Positions 8,580 through 16,498 of a stretch of 46,920 bases of DNA are shown in pieces. This DNA is from Chitinophagaceae bacterium (GTDB taxonomy: Bacteria > Bacteroidota > Bacteroidia > Chitinophagales > Chitinophagaceae), in contig CANNJE010000007.1 of NCBI GenBank assembly GCA_947504605.1, positions 1-46,920 of the forward strand. The letters are read 5' to 3'. The translations under genes and the position numbers were made by a program. A model generated the notes under the pieces. The model was not told the DNA's origin. It made no database searches and saw only the letters and a list, made by a program, of their open reading frames with translations. Numbering within the stretch: position 1 is the stretch's first letter; every line of letters starts with the position of its first letter.

Positions 8580-9667
8580 TCCTGCATTTTTTTTATGATA
8601 GAAACCCCTAAATCATCACAAATTTTATTGCTGTTAAATTTATTTACAACAATAATTACAGCCTGGTCGGTATCTTTTAAAAATGCTGCAAATGTAGAGA
8701 AGCCGTAAGTGCCTCCATTGTGCCAATAAAAGGATGGCTTGTTTTTTTGTTGCTGAATAAACCAAGCTCTGCCTAATATTTGATAGAGGCTTAAAGTAAT
8801 AGTGGGTTGCAGTAATGTATCGATGATATCGCCAGATTTCTTATTGATCGGTTTGCTCAAACAACTTAAATATGTAAGCATTTCTTCGGCACTGCATTTT
8901 AACCCACCTGCTGGCGACATTACATTCATATTCCAATAAACAGACTTGGTTGAATCATCCAGATATCCTTGGCTTTTATTATTTGAATTTGCAATTGATT
9001 TCTGGGCATTCACCATTTTAAATGGAAGAAAAATATATTTATCAAGCAATGTTTCATATGTTTTGCCCGATATCCTTTCTGCCATTACTCCCGCCAGTGC
9101 CATACCCAGATTAGAATAAGACATCCTTTTTTTATCTGAGGGTTTTGCGGTTTTCAGATAAGTAAATAGCATTTTTGAATCATAGTATTGGTAGGGCTGC
9201 AGATCATTCTCTTCGAGTTTCATATTGTCGGGCAAACGAGGAAAGCCCGCTGTATGATTCATGAGGGACAGGTAAGTTATTTTTTCTAATGCTTTATTCT
9301 GCTGCACAGAATCCGGTAAATAGTTAAGAATTGAAGCCGTATCGCTCAGTTTAAAATCCCGTAATACTGATTGCAAAACAAATGCTGTAAATGTTTTAGT
9401 AATACTTCCAGCCTCAAAAAAAGTGTTGGCATTAAATTGTTTTTTTGCCTCCTTATCAGCAAACCCAACGGTATAGTATTCATTTTTTCCGCCACTCCTT
9501 ATTCCTACCAATATCCCTGGAAACTTTTCTTTTTCATACAAACTATCTAATTGTGTCTTAACAAACACAGATAAAGCTGTATCCTGCAACCTGCTTTGTG
9601 CGTGAACGTTTGTAAGAATAAATAAACCAACTATTGTATAAAAAAGTATGGTTGTTTTTTGGCTCAT
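8576..9667 (-). CDS. Beta-lactamase-related serine hydrolase (class C/PBP4-like)
   Basis: A 363-residue secreted protein; a signal peptide ends near VHAQ, residue 24. The three penicillin-binding-protein fold motifs are present: SxxK as Ser88-Ile-Thr-Lys91, YxN as Tyr184-Ser-Asn186, and HxG as His316-Asn-Gly-Gly. His in place of Lys at the third motif is typical of esterase/DD-peptidase-like members rather than true beta-lactamases. The natural substrate is open: D-amino-acid peptides or esters. It lies four bases after the cystathionine gamma-synthase-family gene and overlaps the TIGR02757 gene, so it is in the middle of an operon whose members have no obvious shared pathway. Confidence 0.88.
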   Translation of the reverse strand: MSQKTTILFYTIVGLFILTNVHAQSRLQDTALSVFVKTQLDSLYEKEKFPGILVGIRSGGKNEYYTVGFADKEAKKQFNANTFFEAGSITKTFTAFVLQSVLRDFKLSDTASILNYLPDSVQQNKALEKITYLSLMNHTAGFPRLPDNMKLEENDLQPYQYYDSKMLFTYLKTAKPSDKKRMSYSNLGMALAGVMAERISGKTYETLLDKYIFLPFKMVNAQKSIANSNNKSQGYLDDSTKSVYWNMNVMSPAGGLKCSAEEMLTYLSCLSKPINKKSGDIIDTLLQPTITLSLYQILGRAWFIQQQKNKPSFYWHNGGTYGFSTFAAFLKDTDQAVIIVVNKFNSNKICDDLGVSIIKKMQE

Positions 9668-9671
9668 AAAA

Positions 9672-10835
9672 TTATCCGATTGCCTGTGTTAAATCTTCAA
9701 TAAGATCATCGGCATCTTCAATACCCACACTTAATCTTATCAGTCCGTCGCTTAAACCGTTTTTAATGCGCTCTTCCCTTGGAATACTGGCATGGGTCAT
9801 GCTTGCAGGATGATTAATCAATGACTCTACGCCACCCAGACTTTCTGCTAATGCAAATAATTTAGTAGAAGAAAGCACTTTGGTTGCCGCATCAATGCTA
9901 TCGTCTTTTAATGTAAAACTCATCATGCCTCCAAAGCCACGCATCTGCACTTTAGCAATATCATGATTTGGGTGATCGGAAAATCCGCACCAATAAACAT
10001 GGGCAACTTTAGGGTGTTTGCGCAAAAAATGAGCAATTAAAAATCCATTTTCGCAATGGGCTTTCATACGCACATGAAGGGTTTTTATACCACGTAAAAC
10101 CAGAAAACAATCCATTGGACCGGGAACAGCACCACAACTTTTTTGAATAAAATATAATTGTTCTCTGAGTGAAGCATCATTCATAATCAGCGCACCCTGT
10201 ATCACATCGCTATGTCCACCTAGGTATTTGGTAGAAGAATGCATTACGATATCTGCACCAAGGTCTAGTGGGTTTTGCAGATAAGGCGAGGCAAAAGTAT
10301 TGTCTACACATAACCATGATCCAGCAGCTTTTGAAATTGCTGCTACTGCAGCTATATCTGTAATGTTCATTAATGGATTGGTAGGTGTTTCTATCCAAAT
10401 CAATTTTGTTTTAGCGGTAATGGCTGTCTGAATATTTTGAGGATTGGTAGTATCCACATAAATAAATTTAATACCGTACTTGGCAAAAATCTTTGTAAAT
10501 AAACGATAAGTACCGCCATACATATCATTGGCAGCGATTACTTCATCGCCAGGGTTTAGTAATTTTATCACCGCATCGGTAGCGGCAACACCACTACTGA
10601 AAGCTAGGCCATATTGGCCATTTTCAATTATAGCCAAAGCGTCTTCCAATGCCTTGCGGGTAGGATTTTGGCTTCGGGCATATTCATATCCTTTATTAAC
10701 ACCGGGAGCTTCCTGTACATAAGTACTGGTTTGATAAATAGGCGTCATGATTGCGCCTGTACTTGGATCTGGCACCATACCTGCATGGATGAATTTTGTA
10801 CCCAGATTTTTTGATTTGTTATTTTCTATACTCAT
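9672..10835 (-). CDS. Cystathionine gamma-synthase/lyase family PLP enzyme
   Basis: A 387-residue Cys/Met-metabolism PLP enzyme of normal family length. The PLP phosphate-binding YARSQNPTR is at 52-60; the Schiff-base lysine is Lys203 in HSSTKYLGGHSD; IETPTNPLM (148-156) and DNTFASP (178-184) are the usual active-site strands; SLGGVESLINHPASMTH near 335-350 is typical of gamma-synthase/gamma-lyase. Sequence alone does not separate cystathionine gamma-synthase (metB) from gamma-lyase (mccB), so I leave the symbol blank. No SAM-II/SAM riboswitch or other methionine-type leader is evident upstream. First gene of a four-gene operon running to 7455. Confidence 0.9.
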   Translation of the reverse strand: MSIENNKSKNLGTKFIHAGMVPDPSTGAIMTPIYQTSTYVQEAPGVNKGYEYARSQNPTRKALEDALAIIENGQYGLAFSSGVAATDAVIKLLNPGDEVIAANDMYGGTYRLFTKIFAKYGIKFIYVDTTNPQNIQTAITAKTKLIWIETPTNPLMNITDIAAVAAISKAAGSWLCVDNTFASPYLQNPLDLGADIVMHSSTKYLGGHSDVIQGALIMNDASLREQLYFIQKSCGAVPGPMDCFLVLRGIKTLHVRMKAHCENGFLIAHFLRKHPKVAHVYWCGFSDHPNHDIAKVQMRGFGGMMSFTLKDDSIDAATKVLSSTKLFALAESLGGVESLINHPASMTHASIPREERIKNGLSDGLIRLSVGIEDADDLIEDLTQAIG

Positions 10836-10855
10836 GATATATCATTAATGAGCAG

Positions 10856-10863
10856 CAAAAATA
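10856..10863 (-). promoter_or_regulatory. -7 element for the cystathionine gamma-synthase-family operon
   Basis: TATTTTTG on the minus strand, followed by CTGC, 20 bases upstream of the ATG. A -33 TTG at the usual distance is not clear. Confidence 0.4.
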
Positions 10864-10894
10864 AATATAATAACCTCAATAGCACCGTTAAATC

Positions 10895-12757
10895 TTACAT
10901 CAGTCTAGATGCACATAGATATCGCCAGTCGTTATTTTCGGGATCATGAGCGGCAAGGGGAACAATTTTTTTCTCAAGTACGTGAGGTTTGAGAAGGTCT
11001 GCATGAACCAGTTTCTTTTTAGCCTCATATATATATTCTGTGAGAGCAGGATTTTGCATCCATAGTAGCTGAGGAGGTTCGTAACCAACTTTGTCTGTAC
11101 GCCATACCACCGAATCTGGTAATTTTCCATTCATAGTCCTGCGAAGGATATTTTTGGTATAGCCATCAGCAATTTTATACCTGGAAGGCAAAGAAAATAC
11201 AAATTGTACTAGGGCGGCATCCAAAAAGGGTAGTCGCACTTCAACGCCATGTGCCATACTGTTTCGATCAGCATATCGAAGTAGTTCTTCCAGGCCAAAT
11301 TCCATAGTATTAAAATACAGGATATCGTTTAGTTTTGTAACAATGGGTTTATGAATACCATCCCATGCACGTCCATTAATAACAGATAATAGATTTTTAC
11401 TAATATCGGGATGACGTACAATTTTTTTATATTCTTTTTCCTCCAATGCAATTGCTACATGTGAAGGGAAATAGGCCGCAAGTAAATTCTCTATTCCCCA
11501 TTTCATCATCATCTTATGTTCATTAAACAAATGACGTTCCTTTTTAGCCAATGCAAACTTATTTCTAGTTAGTAGTTCCTGTATATACCAATGAAGGTAT
11601 TTGTTATAACCGGCCAATGTTTCATCTGCACCCTGTCCATCTATCATCACTTTTATTTTGTGTTGTGCTGCCAATTCAAACACTTTGTATTGTGCATATA
11701 TACTAGAAGATGGAAATGGTTCTTCCTGATGATAACATAGTTTTTCAAAATCTGCTATTAGCCCGTCGGCCGTAGGAGTAACTTTATAATTTTCTAAAGA
11801 AAACTGTTCTACTACCTTATCAATATAGGGTTGTTCGTTTTTTTCAAAACCAGGAAATACCGCTGAAAAGGTTTTAAAATTTTTAGAGCCCGTGTGTTTT
11901 TGCTGCTGCTTGATGATGCTCTGAGTTATGCTGCTGCTATCCAGCCCCCCGCTAAGGCTTGCTGCCACAGGAACATCACTTCTTAATTTTCGGGAAACGG
12001 AATTATTAAACAGTTTTTCAAAATGTTCCAGAATCTCCTCATCGGGCAAGTTAAGTACAGCTTGTTTATCCAAGTCCCAGTAATTGGTTATGGTAATTTT
12101 TTGTGTACTTGCATCAAGCCGCAAATAATGCGCTGGTAGTAATGAAAAAATATCACTGTAAAAAGTTTGCGATTTATCTGCTGGGTTCTGCACATTGCCC
12201 AACGCTAGATAATTGAGCAACATTTTATTTTCTATCTGTTTTGGTATACCCACAGCCCACAATGCTTTCATTTCACTGGCAAAAACAAAAAGCCCCTCAT
12301 CTGAGTAATAATAAAATGGTTTTTCGCCAAATCGGTCTCTCGCTGCAAAAAATTGTTTTTCTTTTTCATCCCATATGGCAAAAGAAAACATACCGTCAAA
12401 ATAATGAACACATTTTTCTTTATACAAGTCGTATGCTGCAAGAATTACTTCTGTATCACTTTTTGTATAAAAAGTATATCCTGCTTTTTGCAAACTTTTT
12501 CTAAGTTCTATATAATTATAAATTTCACCATTGTAAGTGATGCTGTATCTTTTTGCATAATGTAAAGGCTGCGCTGCTGCTTGAGAAAGATCAATGATGG
12601 CCAGTCTTCTGTGTGCAAGCCCCACTGTGTTATTTTCATTTATCCAAAACCCATCACCATCAGGACCACGATGTGCCAATGTCTGAGCCATTCGCTGGAG
12701 CAAAGAAAGATGAATAATGGTTTCATTGGAAGAAATAATGCCTGCTATTCCACACAT
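10895..12757 (-). CDS. asnB: Asparagine synthase (glutamine-hydrolysing)
   Basis: Makes asparagine from aspartate using glutamine-derived ammonia and ATP. I moved the start to ATG 12757 so that the protein opens MCGIAGIIS: the class II amidotransferase needs Cys2 as its N-terminal nucleophile once Met is removed, and the 10 extra residues of the longer frame would block it. The mature length is 620 residues. The glutaminase domain covers about 1-210 (LAHRGPDGDGFW, YNGEIYNY, SDTEVIL); the synthetase domain has the PP-loop SLSGGLDSSS near 264-273 and IDGQGADETLAGY near 375. The C-terminus (DWRYLCASRLM) is complete. Family members also act in polysaccharide or peptide clusters, but no such neighbours are present here, so primary asparagine synthesis is the simplest reading. 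Confidence 0.92.
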   Translation of the reverse strand: MCGIAGIISSNETIIHLSLLQRMAQTLAHRGPDGDGFWINENNTVGLAHRRLAIIDLSQAAAQPLHYAKRYSITYNGEIYNYIELRKSLQKAGYTFYTKSDTEVILAAYDLYKEKCVHYFDGMFSFAIWDEKEKQFFAARDRFGEKPFYYYSDEGLFVFASEMKALWAVGIPKQIENKMLLNYLALGNVQNPADKSQTFYSDIFSLLPAHYLRLDASTQKITITNYWDLDKQAVLNLPDEEILEHFEKLFNNSVSRKLRSDVPVAASLSGGLDSSSITQSIIKQQQKHTGSKNFKTFSAVFPGFEKNEQPYIDKVVEQFSLENYKVTPTADGLIADFEKLCYHQEEPFPSSSIYAQYKVFELAAQHKIKVMIDGQGADETLAGYNKYLHWYIQELLTRNKFALAKKERHLFNEHKMMMKWGIENLLAAYFPSHVAIALEEKEYKKIVRHPDISKNLLSVINGRAWDGIHKPIVTKLNDILYFNTMEFGLEELLRYADRNSMAHGVEVRLPFLDAALVQFVFSLPSRYKIADGYTKNILRRTMNGKLPDSVVWRTDKVGYEPPQLLWMQNPALTEYIYEAKKKLVHADLLKPHVLEKKIVPLAAHDPENNDWRYLCASRLM

Positions 12758-12761
12758 GCTG

Positions 12762-12795
12762 TAAATATACGAAGACAAATGAGCCAATTTTCAAA
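12762..12795 (-). promoter_or_regulatory. Possible promoter for asnB, implying a leaderless transcript
   Basis: TATATTTA at 12762-12769 on the minus strand (one mismatch to TAnnTTTG) is followed by CAGC and then at once by ATG 12757. TTTG at 12792-12795 lies 22 bases upstream. If used, transcription would begin at or next to the start codon. Confidence 0.3.
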
Positions 12796-12872
12796 TGGCC
12801 TTATTTGCCCACAAATTTTTTAAGAAATAATCAAACTTTATAAATTTATTAAATACGGCGACTACTAAATGA

Positions 12873-13523
12873 TTATTTAGAATAGCTAATGGGTAATAAT
12901 ATTTTCACATCGTCCCAAGCCATCAACATATCGGAACCGTAAGTAGCAGCATTAAAAACGATTGTAAAATCTTCAATAGCCGGACTTTGTTTCTGTACAG
13001 GAACTTCGAAACGCATAAGGTCTTTTGAAGTGTCTATCTGTAAGCCCCAACTATCAATATTGCTGTTTAGTACAATCACCCATTTATCCTCAAAGGGTAT
13101 ACAATACATTGTATACCTGCCTGCACCCACATTTTTTCCTTCAATATTTACAGGTTGAAAAAAAGAAATTTCTGTTGCTTCATTAGCTCCAAGCCTCCAT
13201 GAATTTCCGTATTTGCAAAGGCTTTTTTCATTACTTCCAAAAATCAATCTTCCTTTTTTGTGTGGCCTGCTGTAAATAACCCTGGCAATGGGAGATTCCT
13301 GAATTGAAGTTCCTGCCAATTTGTTTTCTGGAAACTCATCCGGGCAATAACTAATATCCATAGGCGATTGATCAATCACTGTATATTGACTCCCTTTGAT
13401 TAAATTAAGTGTATCAGTTGCCGAAGATTGAGAAGTGTTTGTTTTTTGGCAGTCGCAAGCCTCTAGTAATAAGACAATCAAAAAAACAAAAACAGTTGCA
13501 AATAATTTGGTTGTTATTTTCAT
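12873..13523 (-). CDS. DUF2911 lipoprotein (second of a tandem pair)
   Basis: A 216-residue protein. The N-terminus has a hydrophobic signal ending in LLLEAC, so Cys23 is a probable lipid attachment site. After a Ser/Thr-rich linker comes a DUF2911 domain: MDISYCPDEFP, IARVIYSRPHKKGRLIFG, WRLGANEATEISFF, and a C-terminal MLMAWDDVKILLPI. The family has no experimentally known role that I can cite; it is common in Bacteroidota envelopes. The upstream gene (13530-14093), six bases away on the same strand, encodes a paralogue with the same core, so this is a tandem duplication in one operon. Confidence 0.85.
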   Translation of the reverse strand: MKITTKLFATVFVFLIVLLLEACDCQKTNTSQSSATDTLNLIKGSQYTVIDQSPMDISYCPDEFPENKLAGTSIQESPIARVIYSRPHKKGRLIFGSNEKSLCKYGNSWRLGANEATEISFFQPVNIEGKNVGAGRYTMYCIPFEDKWVIVLNSNIDSWGLQIDTSKDLMRFEVPVQKQSPAIEDFTIVFNAATYGSDMLMAWDDVKILLPISYSK

Positions 13524-13529
13524 GTATAA

Positions 13530-14093
13530 TTATTGTAGATAAATAGGCAATGAAACTTTCACATCGTCCCATAATGCAGACAAATTAAAACCACCATTTA
13601 TTTTTTCAAAAATTAATGAAAAAGATTCTGCTTTCAGCTCCAGTTTTTCTACAGATACATCCATTCTCACAATATCTTTTTTAGGGTCATACCTGAATGA
13701 TCCCCAAGTATCATTTTCTTTATTTAAAACAATAGTCCATTTGGTTGGATTAGGTATAGCATAAAGCGTATAACGGCCTTTTTTAATTTTTACATTACTA
13801 ATTTTTACATTTTGGAAAAATTCAATTTCAGTAGCCTCGTTGGCTCCAAGTCTCCACACTTTACCATACTCTATCAATTCACCAAATACAACCCTGTCGT
13901 TTTTTTGTGGTCGGCTGTAAATAGCTCTTGCAAGCAGCGGCTCTGTTGCTTTATCCTGAATTTTTAACACAGGATAATTATCTGGATAATAAGCCATATC
14001 CAGTGGTGATTTATCCATCGGAGGAAGTTTGGATTGCGTAAACCCTATCAATCCTACAGTTAATAAAAATACAATGGCAACTATTTTTTTCAT
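13530..14093 (-). CDS. DUF2911 secreted protein (first of a tandem pair)
   Basis: A 187-residue protein with a cleavable signal peptide (GLIGFTQ, cleavage near residue 19) instead of the lipobox of its neighbour. The DUF2911 domain is nearly the whole mature protein: MDKSPLDMAYYPDNYP, LLARAIYSRPQKNDRVVFG, WRLGANEATEIEFF, GRYTLYAIPNPTKWTIVLN, and NLSALWDDVKVSLPI. It shares with the downstream paralogue the block WRLGANEATEI and the closing WDDVK-LPI. The first is probably free in the periplasm, the second membrane-anchored. A good TATCTTTG element lies 12 bases upstream of the ATG. Confidence 0.85.
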   Translation of the reverse strand: MKKIVAIVFLLTVGLIGFTQSKLPPMDKSPLDMAYYPDNYPVLKIQDKATEPLLARAIYSRPQKNDRVVFGELIEYGKVWRLGANEATEIEFFQNVKISNVKIKKGRYTLYAIPNPTKWTIVLNKENDTWGSFRYDPKKDIVRMDVSVEKLELKAESFSLIFEKINGGFNLSALWDDVKVSLPIYLQ

Positions 14094-14104
14094 TCGTTTT
14101 TTTT

Positions 14105-14112
14105 CAAAGATA
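14105..14112 (-). promoter_or_regulatory. -7 element for the DUF2911 gene pair
   Basis: TATCTTTG on the minus strand, an exact match to TAnnTTTG, just upstream of ATG 14093. The leader would be only about eight bases. No clear -33 TTG. Confidence 0.4.
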
Positions 14113-14118
14113 AAAGAA

Positions 14119-14715
14119 TCAATGCTTTAATAAATCCTGAAATGTATGGGCGGCAAATTTTTTAACAGAATCGAAAAAAATATGATACTGCTCTTCTATG
14201 ATTATTTTGTTTTGTTGAAATATTTCAAAAGCAATATCACTCTCGTTTAGGTATGCTGCCCGGTACACCAGACCATTAAAACTTTTTTGTATGCCATAAT
14301 CAAACTGGTAATTATATAACCAGTTTTGTGAAACCATATAAGGAAACATTCCTTTAAATTTGATTGGAAAAACTTCAGTATAATTTTGGAGAGCGGCATA
14401 AGTTTGATTGGAAAAAGCCATTAAAGTTTCATCGCTATTAAACTCTTGACGGTCATTGGCCAGGAAATAGTCATATACAATGTCAACAAAGGCCCCTGAG
14501 TATAAGCGGTAATAAGGCCGAAATAGATTCATGATTTCTTTTGTAGCAGAATGGTGGTCCGTAAAATCATCGATAGCCCTATGAAGGCGAATACCAACCT
14601 GAACTGTCGGAGAAAAATTATATTGTGTTTTGCCTTTTACATAATCACTAATCATATTGCCAACCAATACTTCGGGTTGATTAAAAGACAAATATGCATG
14701 TGCCAGGTAGTTCAT
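14119..14715 (-). CDS. ACP phosphodiesterase-like protein (AcpH family)
   Basis: A 198-residue protein with the AcpH/DUF479 hallmarks: MNYLAHAYLS at the N-terminus, then GNMISDYVKGK, LHRAIDDFTDHH and FVDIVYDYFLA. E. coli AcpH removes the 4'-phosphopantetheine arm from acyl carrier protein; it belongs to the HD-domain group, and the visible His/Asp residues (HRAIDDFTDHH, DIVYDYF) fit metal binding. In Bacteroidota the activity is inferred. No signal peptide; cytosolic. Encoded singly, 25 bases upstream of the DUF2911 pair on the same strand, although an internal promoter probably drives that pair. Confidence 0.85.
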   Translation of the reverse strand: MNYLAHAYLSFNQPEVLVGNMISDYVKGKTQYNFSPTVQVGIRLHRAIDDFTDHHSATKEIMNLFRPYYRLYSGAFVDIVYDYFLANDRQEFNSDETLMAFSNQTYAALQNYTEVFPIKFKGMFPYMVSQNWLYNYQFDYGIQKSFNGLVYRAAYLNESDIAFEIFQQNKIIIEEQYHIFFDSVKKFAAHTFQDLLKH

Positions 14716-14865
14716 TCTCTAAAGATAGGTGCAATAGTAATATAGTAAACCGCTGCTGTTTTTTAACAGTCCCAATACATATTTTACAATTTCTTTATGA
14801 TTATAAGCAAAAGTGAAAAGGCTGGAAGATTTCAGTGAGGTTCTTCCTCTTAAAATTCAGTTTAG

Positions 14866-16299
14866 TTATCTACCATATTGCATCAACCAGTTTCCAATAA
14901 TCTCCAAAGCTACAGGCGAAAAGCTTTCTTCCAATTCAGCATATTCTCCTACTGTGCAGGTTTTGCAAGTCTGAAAAAGATGATTAAGCCCGGGCAATTC
15001 TTTCACTTCATAATAAGGAGACTTACTTTTTTTTAATGAAAATCTAATGCCTGCAAGATTGGATGTGGGTAATACTTGTATGTCGTTACCGCCATTTAAT
15101 GCAAGTACATTACACTTTAATTTTTTTAAATACTGTTGTGGGTCAAATCCCAAAAAATACCTGTACCACTCATTATTCATTGCTCTTAACTGTACAGCAA
15201 TAGCCGCTTCTCTTTGCTCTTTTGTGCTCATCCCAATCGTCGCTAACAATTTTTCATCTTTTGTTTTAGCCCATTTTTCTATCGTCTTAAATGCATTTAT
15301 TTTAATCTTATTGCTATCGGTATTTTTCAATAATTCTCTAGCAAAAATGGTAAACAACTCTTTCCCTGCCAGGGTTTCTGCAGAATCGGATTTTGCAGAA
15401 AAAGCTACCGCCTGTATTTGCTCCTCCATGAGGTTTATGATGGGAATACCAGGCCCAGCAAGTAAAACAATACTATGGATATCGTTTCTGCGGGTTGCTA
15501 CTAGCGGAGCAATCATTCCTCCTTCGCTATGACCTATGAGACTAATATGGGCTGTGTCCGTTTGAGGCTGTTGTTTTAAATATTCAATTGCCGCTTCTAC
15601 ATCATTGGCAAAATCGGCACTGGTAGCGGTGGCAAACTTGCCGGTAGTTTCTCCTATTCCCCGATCATCTACCCTTAAAACAGCAAACCCTTTTCTAGTC
15701 AGAAAATCGGCCAATACTGCAAAGGGTTTATGAGCAAAAATGGTTTCATCTCTATCCTGTGGACCACTGCCACTTATCAGAATAATAGATGGATAAACAG
15801 GTTCCCGTAAATAATTTTTACCCGAATCCATTTTAGGATAAGTAATCGTTCCTGCATGCCGAATGCTTTTATCAGCATTATTAAAATAAACAGTCTTGCT
15901 TATATAGGGATAAGGTGGTTTGGGTGTTTGAGGCCTTTTAAGCTCCGATACTTTTTCAACTTTTTTAAGAACGAGCCCTAAATCTACACCTTGGGTAAAA
16001 ACCCCATTAATAATACTGTCTCCTGCAAGCTTACCTCTGAAAGCAATGCGGAATTTTTTTGCGAATGTAAAAATGCTGTCAGCTTTTATATAACAAGTAT
16101 CTGTGGGCAAGATAGCTTTCGTTTGGTCTGGGCTTTGCCAGGAAGCTTTTAAACTACCATCGGAATTGGATGAAAAAATAAATGCAATACGAAGCGATGA
16201 TGCTATTTGCAGCCTACCCTCCCAGGTACCATTAAAGGTTTGAGCTTTAGAAAAAGACGCAAAAATGCAAAAACTGCATAAAAGCATAAAGAATTTCAT
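14866..16299 (-). CDS. Secreted alpha/beta hydrolase with N-terminal beta-sandwich-like domain
   Basis: A 477-residue protein with a signal peptide (cleavage near FSKAQ, residue 20). Residues 21-115 form a small beta-rich N-terminal domain (FNGTWEGRL, LRIAFIFS, FRIAFRGKLAGDSI). The alpha/beta hydrolase core starts near 150: SGSGPQDRDE at 176-185, DDRGIGETTG at 211-220, the nucleophile elbow GHSEGG with Ser258, Asp406 in GGNDIQV, and His440 in LPGLNHLFQ, giving a complete catalytic triad. This architecture is common among secreted Bacteroidota esterases/peptidases of the S9-like clan; substrate unknown. Stands alone, divergent from the deoxyhypusine-synthase-like gene. Confidence 0.87.
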   Translation of the reverse strand: MKFFMLLCSFCIFASFSKAQTFNGTWEGRLQIASSLRIAFIFSSNSDGSLKASWQSPDQTKAILPTDTCYIKADSIFTFAKKFRIAFRGKLAGDSIINGVFTQGVDLGLVLKKVEKVSELKRPQTPKPPYPYISKTVYFNNADKSIRHAGTITYPKMDSGKNYLREPVYPSIILISGSGPQDRDETIFAHKPFAVLADFLTRKGFAVLRVDDRGIGETTGKFATATSADFANDVEAAIEYLKQQPQTDTAHISLIGHSEGGMIAPLVATRRNDIHSIVLLAGPGIPIINLMEEQIQAVAFSAKSDSAETLAGKELFTIFARELLKNTDSNKIKINAFKTIEKWAKTKDEKLLATIGMSTKEQREAAIAVQLRAMNNEWYRYFLGFDPQQYLKKLKCNVLALNGGNDIQVLPTSNLAGIRFSLKKSKSPYYEVKELPGLNHLFQTCKTCTVGEYAELEESFSPVALEIIGNWLMQYGR

Positions 16300-16472
16300 A
16301 TTAATATAATTAGGAGATAAAGGTAGGTTTTTATTTCACGGACTAAAAATCAGCCATTCCTGAATTATCGGTTAAACACAGCAACTAAATGGGTTGAGTA
16401 ATTGTTTTCTGCACAAGAGTGCGACGCCAATAAAGCTAAATAGAAATCCATAGCTGGGTACAAAAAAAAAAT

Positions 16473-16480
16473 TACTTTTG
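16473..16480 (+). promoter_or_regulatory. -7 element for the deoxyhypusine-synthase-like gene
   Basis: TACTTTTG, followed by CCATC, lies 18 bases before ATG 16499. The region 20-25 bases further upstream (TAGCTGGGTAC) has no clear TTG, so only the -7 box is claimed. The rest of the gap 16300-16498 shows nothing else I can name. Confidence 0.4.
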
Positions 16481-16498
16481 CCATCTAAATTTTAAACC

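Noticed and set aside
8576-9667. Antibiotic-resistance beta-lactamase
   Set aside because: The third motif is HNGG and not KTG, which points to an esterase or peptidase-type member; resistance cannot be claimed.
12758-12787. Extended N-terminus of asparagine synthase
   Set aside because: It would bury the essential Cys2 nucleophile.
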